Assembly (NCBI GenBank): GCA_019420345.1
Contig: JAHZHI010000074.1
Span: 1-49,792 of the forward strand
DNA length: 49,792 bases
Reading direction: 5' to 3'
From: Peptococcaceae bacterium
Lineage (GTDB): Bacteria; Bacillota; Peptococcia; Peptococcales; Peptococcaceae
Part shown: in pieces, positions 23,219-33,313 of the stretch
Numbering within the stretch: the first letter of the stretch is position 1
Layout: the number at the start of each line of letters is the position of its first letter
Program-made: the position numbers and the translations under genes
Notes under the pieces: generated by a model
What the model was told of the DNA's origin: nothing
Seen by the model: the letters and a program-made list of their open reading frames with translations, nothing else
Database searches by the model: none

Positions 23219-24505
23219 ATGCCAACCCTATTCGACACCTTGCCAGCACCACTGCAAACAGCGCTGCGTGAGGCCTTCCAAATTGAAACCCCCATGCCTG
23301 TGCAAACAGCCTCCTATCCACTGATTGCTGAAGGGCGCAATCTGGTCATGCAGTCGCGCACAGGCAGCGGCAAAACACTTGCCTACCTGCTGCCGCTTTT
23401 GAGCAAACTAACGCCAGGCGAGAGCGGCAACAAACTGCTTATCGTTGCGCCAACGCAAGAGCTGGCCGTACAAATCGGACATGTCATCCGCGACCTGAAC
23501 GCAAAGCTTGATACTCCATACAGTCTCGCCCTCATCGGCGGCGGTGCCAACATCAACCACCAGCTGGAAAAGCTCAAGCACAAACCACAGATTCTCGTTG
23601 GTACGCCAGGACGCATCTTGGAACTGTTTGACCGTCGCAAGATCAACGGCCAAACCATTGAAGCCATTGTTTTCGACGAAATCGACGCCCTGCTCGATCA
23701 GGAAGGCGGCCGTGCTGTAGCTGCCATTCAAAAAGCGCTGCGCAAGACAACCCAGACCATCGCTTGTTCAGCTTCTATTGACGCCGACGCACGCGCCTGG
23801 CTTGCCAACCACATCACAGATGCAGAATTTCTTGTCGCCGACAACGAAGCGGCCTTGAACCCTAACATCGGCCACTTTTTCCTGCGCTGCGAAGCCCGCA
23901 AAAAATTCGACAACCTGCGCCATGCGCTCGCGGCCATGGATGGCAAAACCCTCATCTTCCTCAATGGCGAAGATGACATCGCCCATTTGCAGGACCGCCT
24001 TGCCTACCATCACATCGAAGCAGGCACCCTTTCTGCTGACATGAAAAAACTCGAGCGCCAAAAAGCACTCGAGGATTTCCGTCATGGATTTGACGGCATT
24101 CTCATTTCCAGTGACCTGTCGGCGCGCGGCCTTGATATTGCCGACATCGACCAGGTCATCAATCTGGATTTTCCGCACGATCCCCTCACTTATGTGCACC
24201 GTGCCGGACGCACGGGACGCGGCGATGCCGATGGCGCTGCGCTCTCCTTCATCTCGGACAGCGATGAAGCTGTACTGCGCATTTATCAGCGTGACCTTGG
24301 CATCACTTTCACGGAGGTGCATTTTGCCAGTGGCGCCCTCGTGGCAGGGCCAGCACCAGAAAAGCCAGCAAAGAAACGTGCAAAAACGCAAGACGCGCCT
24401 CATAAGCCAAAGCAGAAGAACCGCCGCAGAAAAGAAAAAGCCAAAGGCGCGCCACGGCGCAAAACCAATCCAGATGGCAACCAACAGAAACGAGGCGAAC
24501 ACTGA
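23219..24505 (+). CDS. DEAD-box-family ATP-dependent RNA helicase
   Basis: A 428-residue two-domain SF2 RNA helicase. Motifs in order are Q motif (MPVQTASYP), I (SRTGSGKT), Ia (APTQELAVQ), Ib (GTPGRILELF), II as DEID instead of DEAD, III as SAS instead of SAT, IV (LIFLNGED), V (ARGLDIADIDQVINLD) and VI (HRAGRTGRG). The last 55 residues are strongly basic (KNRRRKEKAKGAPRRK), a typical RNA-binding tail as in cold-shock and ribosome-assembly helicases of the CshB type. AAAGGAG precedes ATG 23219. The unusual motif II and III residues are conservative. The stop overlaps the Nudix start. Confidence 0.92.
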   Translation: MPTLFDTLPAPLQTALREAFQIETPMPVQTASYPLIAEGRNLVMQSRTGSGKTLAYLLPLLSKLTPGESGNKLLIVAPTQELAVQIGHVIRDLNAKLDTPYSLALIGGGANINHQLEKLKHKPQILVGTPGRILELFDRRKINGQTIEAIVFDEIDALLDQEGGRAVAAIQKALRKTTQTIACSASIDADARAWLANHITDAEFLVADNEAALNPNIGHFFLRCEARKKFDNLRHALAAMDGKTLIFLNGEDDIAHLQDRLAYHHIEAGTLSADMKKLERQKALEDFRHGFDGILISSDLSARGLDIADIDQVINLDFPHDPLTYVHRAGRTGRGDADGAALSFISDSDEAVLRIYQRDLGITFTEVHFASGALVAGPAPEKPAKKRAKTQDAPHKPKQKNRRRKEKAKGAPRRKTNPDGNQQKRGEH

Positions 24506-25023
24506 TGGAACTTTGGGATCTCTTTGACGATGACCGCCGGCGCACTGGCGAAACCCTGCGCCGTGGCGAACCCCTGCCACCAGGGCGCTTTCACACCATC
24601 ATCGGCGTTTGGACCATTCATGACCGACTGCATCGCATCCTGCTCACCAAGCGCCACCCCAAAAAGCTCATCTGTCCCAACCAATGGGAAAACACCGGCG
24701 GCTCGATTCTCGCCGGCGAAGACAGCTGCGTTGGTGCTGCCCGCGAAGTGCGCGAAGAAACCGGCATGGACTGCCATTGCAGCGACCTAACTCACATACG
24801 CACAATTCGCATTCCAACGGCTTTTGTCGACTGCTATATTTATCATACCAGCATCGATCCCAATGCCATCGTTCTGCAGGACGGCGAAACCGTGGATTGG
24901 CGCTGGGTCACCCTCGATGAACTGGAAGCCACCATTGCCGAGGGCACTTTTTCAGCGCCGGAAATCGAACAGTACAATGCCTGCCGCAGCGCTCTGCAGC
25001 AAGCCTTACAGGCATTAAGATAA
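24505..25023 (+). CDS. Nudix hydrolase
   Basis: A 172-residue protein with a complete Nudix box (Gly-x5-Glu-x7-Arg-Glu-x2-Glu-Glu-x-Gly) around residues 71-93, starting GGSILAGE and ending REVREETGM. It hydrolyses a nucleoside diphosphate linked to another group. The N-terminal TIIGVWTIHDRLHRILLTKRH resembles IPP-isomerase-like or general Nudix proteins; the substrate is unknown. ATG 24505 overlaps the helicase stop by one base (TGATG). Last gene of the operon. Confidence 0.9.
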   Translation: MELWDLFDDDRRRTGETLRRGEPLPPGRFHTIIGVWTIHDRLHRILLTKRHPKKLICPNQWENTGGSILAGEDSCVGAAREVREETGMDCHCSDLTHIRTIRIPTAFVDCYIYHTSIDPNAIVLQDGETVDWRWVTLDELEATIAEGTFSAPEIEQYNACRSALQQALQALR

Positions 25024-25025
25024 AA

Positions 25026-25058
25026 AAATTGCGACCATTCGTGGTCGCAATTTTTTTA
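25026..25058. terminator. Bidirectional terminator after the Nudix gene
   Basis: A 12-bp perfect stem (25026-25037 with 25042-25053) closed by a TTCG loop, with A run before and T run after; shared with the convergent flavodoxin-like gene. Confidence 0.92.
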
Positions 25059-25060
25059 TC

Positions 25061-25696
25061 TCAGTGCTGCTGTGCAAGACGTTCACCCAGTTCATAGGCT
25101 TTGCGGCAATCTTCCGGAAAGCCTCTTTCGCGTTGTACCTTCTTAGCTGCCGCATCAAATTTACTGGAGGAATATTGACTGTAATCGTCAAACTGATAGG
25201 TATCCACCACGTTTAACGTTTCCGTATCGCCGATAAAGCGTTGAAATTTTGCACCATCCTTATCAATGGTATTGCCATTCTGAGCCGGATCCGTCACACC
25301 CATCGTATAAATGAGTCCAACTCTCATACGTCGACCATAACCTGGATCTTCACCATCCATATAATGATTTGGTGGATAGAGCAAACGCTCATAGAAGTTT
25401 CGTACGGCACCTGGCACTTCACCATAATAGATTGGCGCTGCAACAATTAACACGTCTGCTTCAAGAATTTCATCTAATACTGGCGTTAATGCATCTTTTT
25501 GCGCACATCGCGTGTAACTTGCACCACCCAGACGCTTGCAGGCAAAACAACTGATGCAGCCACGGAACTGTAAATCGAACAGATCAATGCGTGTTGTTTC
25601 TGCACCTGCTGCCTTCGCCCCTGCCAGCGCATTGTCCAGCAGTTGGGCTGAATGCCAGTTTTTGCGCGGGCTGCCATTGATTCCTATCACTTTCAT
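25061..25696 (-). CDS. Flavodoxin-fold NAD(P)H-dependent oxidoreductase
   Basis: A 211-residue protein of the NADPH-dependent FMN reductase/iron-sulfur flavoprotein group. The FMN-binding loop is GINGSPRKNWHSAQLL at residues 4-19, and APIYYGEVPGAVRNFYERL near residue 88 is the second flavin contact. Four cysteines around residues 46-63 (CISCFACK and a later Cys) resemble the compact cluster-binding motif of iron-sulfur flavoproteins, though the spacing is not certain. It probably passes electrons to an unknown acceptor or reduces quinones. AAAGGAGG fixes ATG 25696. A strong promoter of its own sits upstream, so it need not follow the ABC genes. Confidence 0.85.
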   Translation of the reverse strand: MKVIGINGSPRKNWHSAQLLDNALAGAKAAGAETTRIDLFDLQFRGCISCFACKRLGGASYTRCAQKDALTPVLDEILEADVLIVAAPIYYGEVPGAVRNFYERLLYPPNHYMDGEDPGYGRRMRVGLIYTMGVTDPAQNGNTIDKDGAKFQRFIGDTETLNVVDTYQFDDYSQYSSSKFDAAAKKVQRERGFPEDCRKAYELGERLAQQH

Positions 25697-25726
25697 GATT
25701 ATGCGCCTCCTTTGATGTATGCTTTC

Positions 25727-25755
25727 ATTATAGCATCGTCGCCAGCACTCAGCAA
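25727..25755 (-). promoter_or_regulatory. Promoter of the flavodoxin-like gene
   Basis: Minus strand: TTGCTG (25755-25750), 17-bp spacer, perfect TATAAT (25732-25727). It overlaps no gene and lies 30 bases before the start codon. Confidence 0.7.
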
Positions 25756-25765
25756 ATCCTGTCAC

Positions 25766-26494
25766 TTAATCGCCATTGACATCGCGAGACGCCAGCAAGT
25801 ACACAGTCAGCACCGCAAAGATCAACGTGAAAAGACCGCTCGACAACGCCAACTGACCAACATCAAGTTCTAAGTTGGGGTTGTTGGCACGCATGCCCAC
25901 TGCCAGAAGGGAATACGGGAAATACATGCCCCAGCCCTGCGCCGTCACCATGAGCCCAGCAATGCCGCCAAAAAGTCCCAGCGCCACTGGAATCGCAAAA
26001 GAGCGAATGAGCAGGCTCAGGAAAAGCTGCACTGCGCAGACAGCGACGCTGCCAAGAGCACCGCACAAAAGCCAGCCAAGCAGCTCCGGCGGCAGCAGGT
26101 CGTTGATGCCAGCGAGCTTGCCGCTGATCACAAAAAGTACGCCGATGATGGCTTGGGCCAGAACACTGACCGCGATGGCTGGAATGAGCTTGCCGAGATA
26201 GAGTGCCCAAGCAGGCACTGGCGCGGTCAGAAAACTGTTGAAATTGTGATCACTGTGTTCCAGCCGCCATTGCCAGGCACAATACACCGCCAGCAGCGCC
26301 GGCAGGAAGAAAAACGAGGCAAAAAGCGTGTGCTGCGTCCAAAGACTGTACCAGCTGCTTTTTAACAAACTCAAATTGCCAAGATAATTCGCTGTGCCCA
26401 GCCCCGCCGGAATCAGTGGCAGCACAATGAAAGCCAGCCAAACCGGCGCATGTTTTCCTTTGATGCACTCAGCGTGCAGCGCACGAAGAATCAT
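25766..26494 (-). CDS. Lantibiotic-immunity-type ABC permease (LanG/MutG-like)
   Basis: A 242-residue protein with six predicted membrane helices, of the ABC-2 permease group found as LanG in lantibiotic self-protection transporters. It begins MILRALHAECIKGKHAPVW, a common start in this family. It would pair with the permease encoded directly upstream and the ATPase two genes up to push cationic antimicrobial peptides out of the membrane. GGAGG stands 8 bases before ATG 26494, inside the end of the upstream gene region. No lantibiotic structural or modification gene is visible, so it is probably a resistance rather than an immunity system. Confidence 0.8.
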   Translation of the reverse strand: MILRALHAECIKGKHAPVWLAFIVLPLIPAGLGTANYLGNLSLLKSSWYSLWTQHTLFASFFFLPALLAVYCAWQWRLEHSDHNFNSFLTAPVPAWALYLGKLIPAIAVSVLAQAIIGVLFVISGKLAGINDLLPPELLGWLLCGALGSVAVCAVQLFLSLLIRSFAIPVALGLFGGIAGLMVTAQGWGMYFPYSLLAVGMRANNPNLELDVGQLALSSGLFTLIFAVLTVYLLASRDVNGD

Positions 26495-26497
26495 CCT

Positions 26498-27247
26498 TCA
26501 CACCTCCTTGCGCACAAACAGCGTGCGTCCAACAATGAGAAATACGAGAAACCAAATCGCAAAGCAGACCCTATCCGTCATCTGCGGCGTGTACCAGAAA
26601 AATGTCGAAATTCGTGTCGCCTCGTCCCACTGCATGATGACTTGCGAAAACAAGCCATAGTAACTCCAAGGCAGAAAACGCTGCACGCCTGATGGGAAGA
26701 ACAAGGCCATGAGTCCCAGGAAGCTGCCTGCCAAGCCAACAATGAGCGGCACTGCCTGATTGGCAAAACGCAGCGACAAGCCCTGCTGCAAAGTATAAAT
26801 CATCATCGACACCAGCCAGCTGACAGCCGTGAATATGGCATAGGCACGGTAAGGCATGCCGCCCGGAAAGGCCTCATAATAACCGACGCCCAAAAACACA
26901 GCCGTGCGCAGCACCACCAGCGCGGCCAGCACCAAACCGCCCCAGGCAAGCTTGACGCCATAAATGGCGCCTGGCGTCATCAAGGTTTCAAGGCATTTCA
27001 AGGTGCTGCCCTTGTGTTCGATCTCGCAATTACGGCTGGCGATGACCGACACTGTCAAGGGCAGCATAAAGCTGTCAATCATCGCCAAATAATACAGCAT
27101 CCACTGCCAGCCTTGGCGCAAATCAGCCGCATCCATGCGTTTGAGCGAAACAGCGATCCAAAGAAACTGCGCCGCCAAAAATGCCAGGCCAACGAGGAAG
27201 ATTTTTCGCCGACGGCATTTGTAAAACTCCAAACTCAAAGCGTTCAT
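26498..27247 (-). CDS. Lantibiotic-immunity-type ABC permease (LanE/MutE-like)
   Basis: A 249-residue protein with six predicted helices. MNALSLEFYKCRRRKIFLV at the N-terminus and SRNCEIEHKGSTLKCLETL near residue 68 are characteristic of LanE/MutE permeases. It overlaps the ATPase gene by four bases (ATGA) and is followed 3 bp later by the LanG-like gene, so the three are co-expressed and surely form one transporter. Confidence 0.82.
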   Translation of the reverse strand: MNALSLEFYKCRRRKIFLVGLAFLAAQFLWIAVSLKRMDAADLRQGWQWMLYYLAMIDSFMLPLTVSVIASRNCEIEHKGSTLKCLETLMTPGAIYGVKLAWGGLVLAALVVLRTAVFLGVGYYEAFPGGMPYRAYAIFTAVSWLVSMMIYTLQQGLSLRFANQAVPLIVGLAGSFLGLMALFFPSGVQRFLPWSYYGLFSQVIMQWDEATRISTFFWYTPQMTDRVCFAIWFLVFLIVGRTLFVRKEV

Positions 27248-28167
27248 AAGCTCACCGCCTTTCCTGTCAGTTCCAGGAAGATGTCTTCGAGGCTCTTTTG
27301 CCGCTCTTCCAAGCGCAGCACCCCCACACCCTGTGCATTCATCAGCTGCACCAGTGCCATTGTGGTGTCATCGGAAAGCAGCGGCAAGGTCAAATAACCG
27401 TCGCCTTCGTCGCTGACATGCAGATGCCGTTCCTGTAAAAGCGCCTGCGCGCGTGTATTGTCGTTCGTGCGCAGCGCCAGATGATGCTTGCTGCGGCTGT
27501 GCAGCGCCGCCAGCGAATCCTGAAAGACCAGCTCGCCTTCTCGGATGATGCCAACCTGATCGGCCATCTGGTCAATCTCCGACAACAGATGGCTCGACAC
27601 CAGCACCGTCATGCCAAAACGCTCTGGCAAGGCTTTGATCAGTTCGCGCATCTCCTGAATGCCGGCTGGATCAAGGCCGTTGGTCGGCTCATCGAGGATG
27701 AGCAGCTTCGGATAGCCCAAGAGCGCCGCAGCGAGCCCCAGCCGCTGCTTCATGCCAAGGCTGTAATGGGCGACGCGCTTGTTTTTCTGGTCTGCCAAGC
27801 GAACGATTTCCAACACTTCCTGAATATGCCGCGCCGGCACGCCGCGCATGGTCTGCACAATGCGCAGGTTTTCTTCACCGGTCAGGTGTCCATAATAGCT
27901 GGGACTTTCGATGAGACTGCCCACCTGCTTGAGAATGCGCAGGCGGCGACGGCTGGTCATTGGCAGGCCAAAGACGCTGATGTCACCGCCAGTCGGCCGC
28001 ACCAAGCCGAGAATCATTTTCAAGGTTGTCGACTTGCCGGCGCCATTCGGCCCCAGGAAGCCATAAATGCATCCTTCCGGCACACGCAGGCTGAGGTCAC
28101 TCACGCGCAGCACGCTGCCGTATTTCTTGGAAAGATGATGGGTTTCTATAATGGCTGTTGTTGTCAT
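27244..28167 (-). CDS. ABC transporter ATPase, LanF type
   Basis: A 307-residue ABC ATPase. Walker A is GPNGAGKST (near residue 39), the signature is YSLGMKQRLGLA (near 137), and Walker B is LLILDEPTNGLDP. In place of the usual Q-loop glutamine, the sequence GSLIESPSYYGHLTGEENL has Glu; this E-loop is a known hallmark of LanF proteins of lantibiotic-immunity transporters. The last 90 residues form the C-terminal regulatory extension with ERQKSLEDIFLELTGK. Divergently transcribed from an OmpR-type regulator, with regulator-like repeats between them, so expression is very likely controlled by that system in response to a membrane-active peptide. Confidence 0.9.
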   Translation of the reverse strand: MTTTAIIETHHLSKKYGSVLRVSDLSLRVPEGCIYGFLGPNGAGKSTTLKMILGLVRPTGGDISVFGLPMTSRRRLRILKQVGSLIESPSYYGHLTGEENLRIVQTMRGVPARHIQEVLEIVRLADQKNKRVAHYSLGMKQRLGLAAALLGYPKLLILDEPTNGLDPAGIQEMRELIKALPERFGMTVLVSSHLLSEIDQMADQVGIIREGELVFQDSLAALHSRSKHHLALRTNDNTRAQALLQERHLHVSDEGDGYLTLPLLSDDTTMALVQLMNAQGVGVLRLEERQKSLEDIFLELTGKAVSL

Positions 28168-28205
28168 AGCAGATCACTCCGTTTCTTGTGTCATTTCATG
28201 GTCTC

Positions 28206-28211
28206 ATCTTA
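28206..28211 (-). promoter_or_regulatory. Likely -10 box for the lanF-type operon
   Basis: Minus strand TAAGAT (28211-28206), with a TAAGG half-site 9 bases upstream in the position of a -35, typical for regulator-dependent promoters. Confidence 0.4.
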
Positions 28212-28220
28212 ACAACACCG

Positions 28221-28258
28221 CCTTACGCACCCATGACAGCAACCTTACGATTGCCTTA
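28221..28258. promoter_or_regulatory. OmpR-family operator: TAAGG half-sites on helical phase
   Basis: CCTTA occurs at 28221, 28243 and 28254 (TAAGG on the minus strand), so the starts differ by 22 and 11 bp, two turns and one turn. On the minus strand the pair reads TTAAGG-N5-GTAAGG. It lies in the 172-bp gap between the lanF-type gene and the divergent response regulator. TATCAT at 28298-28303 may be the -10 of the regulator gene. Confidence 0.6.
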
Positions 28259-28339
28259 ATTCGCCAGCGACATCACCCCCCGGCACCAGAAATGTGGTAT
28301 CATGAAACCAACCCATAAATAAAGAAGGGAACGATCTTC

Positions 28340-29025
<686 letters not shown>

Positions 29026-29029
<4 letters not shown>

Positions 29030-30231
29030 AATGGCGCGGCATCTGGCGCTCTGCGCTCATCATGACCCTATCCATCGCCCTTATCATGATCCTCTTCATT
29101 GCCGGCATCATTGGCTTCACCATCCTTGCCTACACGCTCAGCAACGACAGCAATTTTTCCACCAACGACATCGATGCCGCTCTTGTGCAGACCACCGACG
29201 GTTACCAGTTCGACGCCGCCGATGTCATGGAGGAAAACCATCTCTGGGCCATGCTTATCGCCGACGACGGGCATGTGGTCTGGAATTATGAAAAACCTGA
29301 CGATGTTCCCGACACCTACACGCTGGAAGACGTCGCCAGCTTCGCCCGCTGGTACCTGAACGACTATCCGGTGCGCACCCGCATCCGCGACGACGGCCTG
29401 CTCATCATCGGCGCGCCCAAGTACAGCCTGCAGCGCTATGCCATTGAGATCGGCACAGGCACCCTTGTGCCATCGCTGCTTTGGTTTGGCGGTCTCTTCC
29501 TGCTCATGCTCGTTGGCGTGCTTGTTCTCTCTGCGTTGCTTTTGCGCCGCTGGTTCCGCAAAGACCAGCAGCGCATCGATGCCGCCCGTGCCGACTGGAT
29601 CAACGGCGTCAGCCACGACATTCGCACGCCGCTCTCCCTGGTCATGGGCAGCGCCGCCCAGTTGGAAAGCGACACCACCCTCCACGCCGAAGCACGTCAA
29701 AAAGCCACGCTCATTCGCCGCCAAAGCCAAACCATTCGCGACCTCGTCGGCGATCTCAACCTCACCATGCGCCTGGAAAGCAACATGCAGGTGCTGCGCC
29801 GCGAACCCGTGGCTCTGTCGTCCTTTCTGCGGCAAACCGTCGCCGACTTTATCAACAGCGGCATGGCCGACGGCTATCCGTTGGATATGGACCTGCCTGA
29901 CACACCGCTGCCGACCATCAATGCCGATCCGCAGCTGCTGCGCCGCGCCCTCACCAATCTGCTCAACAACGGCGTGCGCCATAATCCGCCTGGCTGCCGC
30001 CTGCGCGTCGGCGCTGCGCCAGAGGGCCGCTATTGCATGCTTTACGTTGAAAGCGATGCGCCAGCTTCGGCTGCCCGCATCGGCAAAGGGCCGGAAGTCG
30101 GCGCCGACGGCCTCGCCGCCCACGGCACCGGCCTCAAACTGGTGCGTCAGATCGCCGAAGCCCATGGCGGCAGTGCCACTTTCTCCGATGGCAACCGCTT
30201 CCGCTGTGAACTGCGTTTGCCGCTGAAATAA
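29026..30231 (+). CDS. Membrane sensor histidine kinase (partner of 28340)
   Basis: A 401-residue kinase with helices at about 8-36 and 150-173, a 110-residue external domain between them, and the H-box GVSHDIRTPLS with His197. The N-box LTNLLNNGVRHNP and a G2-like HGTGLKLV are present, but the expected DxGxG (G1) is replaced by SDAPASAARIGKG, so ATP binding may be altered; several peptide-sensing kinases tolerate such changes. ATG overlaps the regulator stop by four bases. It presumably senses an antimicrobial peptide or envelope damage. A strong terminator follows. Confidence 0.9.
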
Positions 30232-30233
30232 CG

Positions 30234-30276
30234 AAAAGCACCAGGTCTTTTTCGCAAAAGACCTGGTGCTTTTTGA
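30234..30276 (+). terminator. Terminator after the kinase gene
   Basis: An 18-bp perfect stem, 30234-30251 with 30256-30273, loop TCGC, starting three bases after the stop codon. Confidence 0.92.
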
Positions 30277-30285
30277 TGTACAAAC

Positions 30286-30326
30286 ACTGCCGCGGCCAAC
30301 CACAAACAGTAAAGGACCGCGGCAGT
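30286..30326 (-). terminator. Hairpin after the BceB-like permease
   Basis: ACTGCCGCGG (30286-30295) pairs with CCGCGGCAGT (30317-30326). The T run on the minus strand is short (GTTTGT), so termination may be weak. Confidence 0.5.
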
Positions 30327-30350
30327 TCCCCTCGGTATATTTTGACGCGT

Positions 30351-32483
30351 TCAGCGAAGGCCTAAAACACGGTACACTTTGCGGCGTGTCATGCGATACA
30401 CGCCCCAGAGCACAGCGCTGATGACTGCAATGACGAGCAGGCAGGCAGCAATACCGACCAATTCGCTGGTGGTGAAACGGCTGTCATTGAAAAACATGAT
30501 CATCGAGTAAAAAGCAAAGATGATCGTCGTACCCAGCACCGCCGGTGTCACAAAGACACGGCGCACCTGGCTACCGGCAGAATGCCGCAGATAGGCTGGC
30601 GGCGCACCAAGATGGCGCAGGTCATCGTAAACCTGGCGATTGGTCAGGGCGATGGTCAGGCAGCGCGTGTAGGCGATGACAAACACCGCAGCAAAGCAGA
30701 CGATGGCAATGAAGATGAACAGCATCAGGAAAACGGCGTACGTCTTGACAAAATCGGCCTGATCGAGCACGCGGAAGGTCGGCATGTACTGCCAGTAGGT
30801 GCGGAAATCGGTGCTGTCGCGGTTGTCGTAGCTGATGTTCGAGAAGCCGTTCTTCTCTGCGTTCTGCGGATCGGCAAAGTATTCGCCGGTTTCGGCAATG
30901 TCCCGCTCGCGAATGACCGGGTCCCAGGCGTCCATGATTTGAACGTTTTCGTCTGAATGATCGACGATGGCGTTGAACAGCGCGTCGGCAAAGTCATAGG
31001 TGCTGTCCACGTCGAGCACGTTGAAAGCCACCATGTTTTCCATCCATTCAGCATTGAGGCCAGCGCTCATGGTCGCATAGTCGCTGTCATCGAGCACATA
31101 GTGACCATAGAGGCTGTCGTTGTGTACCGGCTCTGCAGTGGTGACTTGCCAGCGTTCACCGCTTGCGCTGTTGGTGATCAGCGACGGTGAGCCGTTGAAG
31201 GCGTAGCCATCGCTGCCTTCTGTCGTCAGAATTGGCACCACAGTGCCAGGCTGCACATCGATGCGTTCGCCGCTGAGGGCATAATAGCCGCTCTCTGACA
31301 GAAACAGGTTGGACTGCTTTTCTTCCTCATACACCACATCATAGGTGGTGCCAACGGCGGTGTCTTTTTCCACCGAATGCGTGCCGTCGACCACCAAGCG
31401 CGCCATCGGCGCTTCGCTGTAGCTGGTGATCGTCACGCCATATTGATCGGCCAGAGCACGGATGTCGTCTTCATTCACCATGTCCTGATCGGCGCGGTAG
31501 TGAAAAAGGTAATCAATAGGCACCGACTGGCTCTGCATCATGGCACCAGCGCCGAGCATCGGCACATAGAAGCTGGCAAAGTAAGCGCCGGCAATGAGCA
31601 GCGTCATGACCAGCATATTGCGCACGGTCTGGCGCGCCTGAAATTTCATCATCGACACAGAGATGATGTCTTTGTAGCGTTTGCGCTTGCCGCCCCAGCC
31701 ATTGCCCACGGTATGCAAAAGCACCATGTAAAGCCCAACGATGGCAGGCGCATAAAACACCGCGTCCAGCGCACTCGGTGCGTACCAATGCAGCACACGA
31801 ATAAAAAACGTCGGCATGATGTAGCCCAAGAAAGCACCGATTGCCACCAACACAATGCCCAGCCATCCATACCTGCGCGGCACGGCACGAATCGGTTCGC
31901 TTTTGTGAGATTCCTGCACCACATCAATGATGTTTGTCTTGCGCACAGAACGGTTGCCCAGGAAAAAGAGCATGACCGTCACATAGAGGGCAAAAGCAAG
32001 CACATAGACATAGGCCTTCGGGTCTATGCGCAGGGCCATTTCCTGGCTGTCGACCACAAACAGGCGGAAGATCTGCCAAATGCCAGCCGCCACCGGCAGC
32101 CCCAGCAAGGCACCGCCCACACAGCTGCCCAGCGCAATCACGGCAAGGTCCTTGCGCAGTTCCCGCGCCAACTGCTGACGGCTGGCGCCCAAAGCCAGGA
32201 AGATGCCCGTTTCGCGGCTCTTTTCGCGGAAAAAGAGGCCTGCAGCATAGGTTGTAAACACGCCGCAGCCGATGACCGTCAGCGCAAAGATCATCGACAC
32301 CTGTTTGCGGCTGTCGCCGCCCTCCGGCAGCACATCCATGACCGTTGGCGCACGCATCATCAAGCTGTACGCCGCAATCAAGAGCACTGAGAACACGCAG
32401 CAGCTTATCAGCAAAGCGTAGCGGCTGCGATTCATTTTACGCAGGCGCGCATACACTTGAGAGAATGTTGTCACTTGTGCCAT
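30351..32483 (-). CDS. FtsX/BceB-like ABC permease
   Basis: A 710-residue permease with about ten membrane helices and a large external region (roughly residues 320-560) between the inner helices, as in BceB-type peptide detoxification transporters and related FtsX-domain proteins. FFREKSRETGIFLALGASRQQL near residue 87 is the FtsX coupling segment. With the ATPase encoded upstream it should free lipid-cycle intermediates from peptide antibiotics or serve as a sensor. The start is ATG 32483, with GGAG at 8 bases, five bases after the ATPase stop. Confidence 0.85.
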   Translation of the reverse strand: MAQVTTFSQVYARLRKMNRSRYALLISCCVFSVLLIAAYSLMMRAPTVMDVLPEGGDSRKQVSMIFALTVIGCGVFTTYAAGLFFREKSRETGIFLALGASRQQLARELRKDLAVIALGSCVGGALLGLPVAAGIWQIFRLFVVDSQEMALRIDPKAYVYVLAFALYVTVMLFFLGNRSVRKTNIIDVVQESHKSEPIRAVPRRYGWLGIVLVAIGAFLGYIMPTFFIRVLHWYAPSALDAVFYAPAIVGLYMVLLHTVGNGWGGKRKRYKDIISVSMMKFQARQTVRNMLVMTLLIAGAYFASFYVPMLGAGAMMQSQSVPIDYLFHYRADQDMVNEDDIRALADQYGVTITSYSEAPMARLVVDGTHSVEKDTAVGTTYDVVYEEEKQSNLFLSESGYYALSGERIDVQPGTVVPILTTEGSDGYAFNGSPSLITNSASGERWQVTTAEPVHNDSLYGHYVLDDSDYATMSAGLNAEWMENMVAFNVLDVDSTYDFADALFNAIVDHSDENVQIMDAWDPVIRERDIAETGEYFADPQNAEKNGFSNISYDNRDSTDFRTYWQYMPTFRVLDQADFVKTYAVFLMLFIFIAIVCFAAVFVIAYTRCLTIALTNRQVYDDLRHLGAPPAYLRHSAGSQVRRVFVTPAVLGTTIIFAFYSMIMFFNDSRFTTSELVGIAACLLVIAVISAVLWGVYRMTRRKVYRVLGLR

Positions 32484-32488
32484 GACGC

Positions 32489-33232
32489 TCACTCCTCTCC
32501 CATTTCACGCACAGCATCCAGCAATGCATCCTGAAAATCGCCGCGCGGCGTGGTGCCGCGTCTCAGCGTGCGCCACACCACGCCATCGCGCAAAACCACC
32601 ACGCGATCACAGAACGACGCCGCATAGGAATCGTGAGTGACCATGAGAATCGTTGCTTCCATGGCGTCTTTGGCCTGAATAAAACTGTCAATGACCGCCC
32701 GCGACGACTTGCTGTCCAGGTTGCCGGTCGGTTCATCGGCGAGAATCATCAGCGGCTGGTTGATGAGGGCGCGCGCCACAGCTGTGCGCTGCTTCTCACC
32801 GCCGGAAATCTCCGCTGGATACTTGTTTTTGATGTGCGAGAGCCCAAACACATCGCACAGCTGATCGGCACGGGCCTCGATTTGATCGTTCACAAGGCTG
32901 CCGATGATCGATGGCAGCAGAATGTTCTCACGCACAGTGAGCCCGTCCAGCAGCAAAAAATCCTGAAAGACAAAACCGAGCTTCTTATTGCGCACATCTG
33001 CCAGAGCGTCCTCGTCGAGCTTGGCAAGCTCGGTATCGCCAAGCAGAATGCTGCCGCTGTCGGAAGGAATGTAGCAGGAAATGCAGTTGAGCAGCGTCGT
33101 CTTGCCGGAGCCCGACGGCCCCATGATCGCTACAAACTCTCCGGTGTCAACAGAAAGGAACACGCCTTTGAGCACATGATAGGTGGCATCGCCCACCTGA
33201 TAGGATTTTTGCAAATTGTTGACGGTTAACAT
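32489..33232 (-). CDS. ABC transporter ATPase (BceA/MacB type)
   Basis: A 247-residue ATPase: Walker A GPSGSGKTT near residue 39, Q-loop FVFQDFLLLDGLTVREN, signature ISGGEKQRTAVARAL near 140, Walker B LMILADEPTGNLD, and His in VTHDS. LolD/MacB/BceA-type spacing. AAAGGAGG fixes ATG 33232. It is divergent from the LytTR response regulator across 226 bp that contain four repeated boxes, so control by that regulator is likely. Confidence 0.92.
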   Translation of the reverse strand: MLTVNNLQKSYQVGDATYHVLKGVFLSVDTGEFVAIMGPSGSGKTTLLNCISCYIPSDSGSILLGDTELAKLDEDALADVRNKKLGFVFQDFLLLDGLTVRENILLPSIIGSLVNDQIEARADQLCDVFGLSHIKNKYPAEISGGEKQRTAVARALINQPLMILADEPTGNLDSKSSRAVIDSFIQAKDAMEATILMVTHDSYAASFCDRVVVLRDGVVWRTLRRGTTPRGDFQDALLDAVREMGEE

Positions 33233-33313
33233 GATGATGGCCTCCTTTGACGGTGAATCCGTTGTTATCATGGTTCAACCTTACCATGTCTCGTCACTAG
33301 CTGCTGACAGCGC

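Noticed and set aside
29068..30303. Minus-strand open frame of 411 codons opposite the sensor kinase
   Set aside because: Antisense shadow of a GC-rich gene; no family features, and it runs through the terminator.
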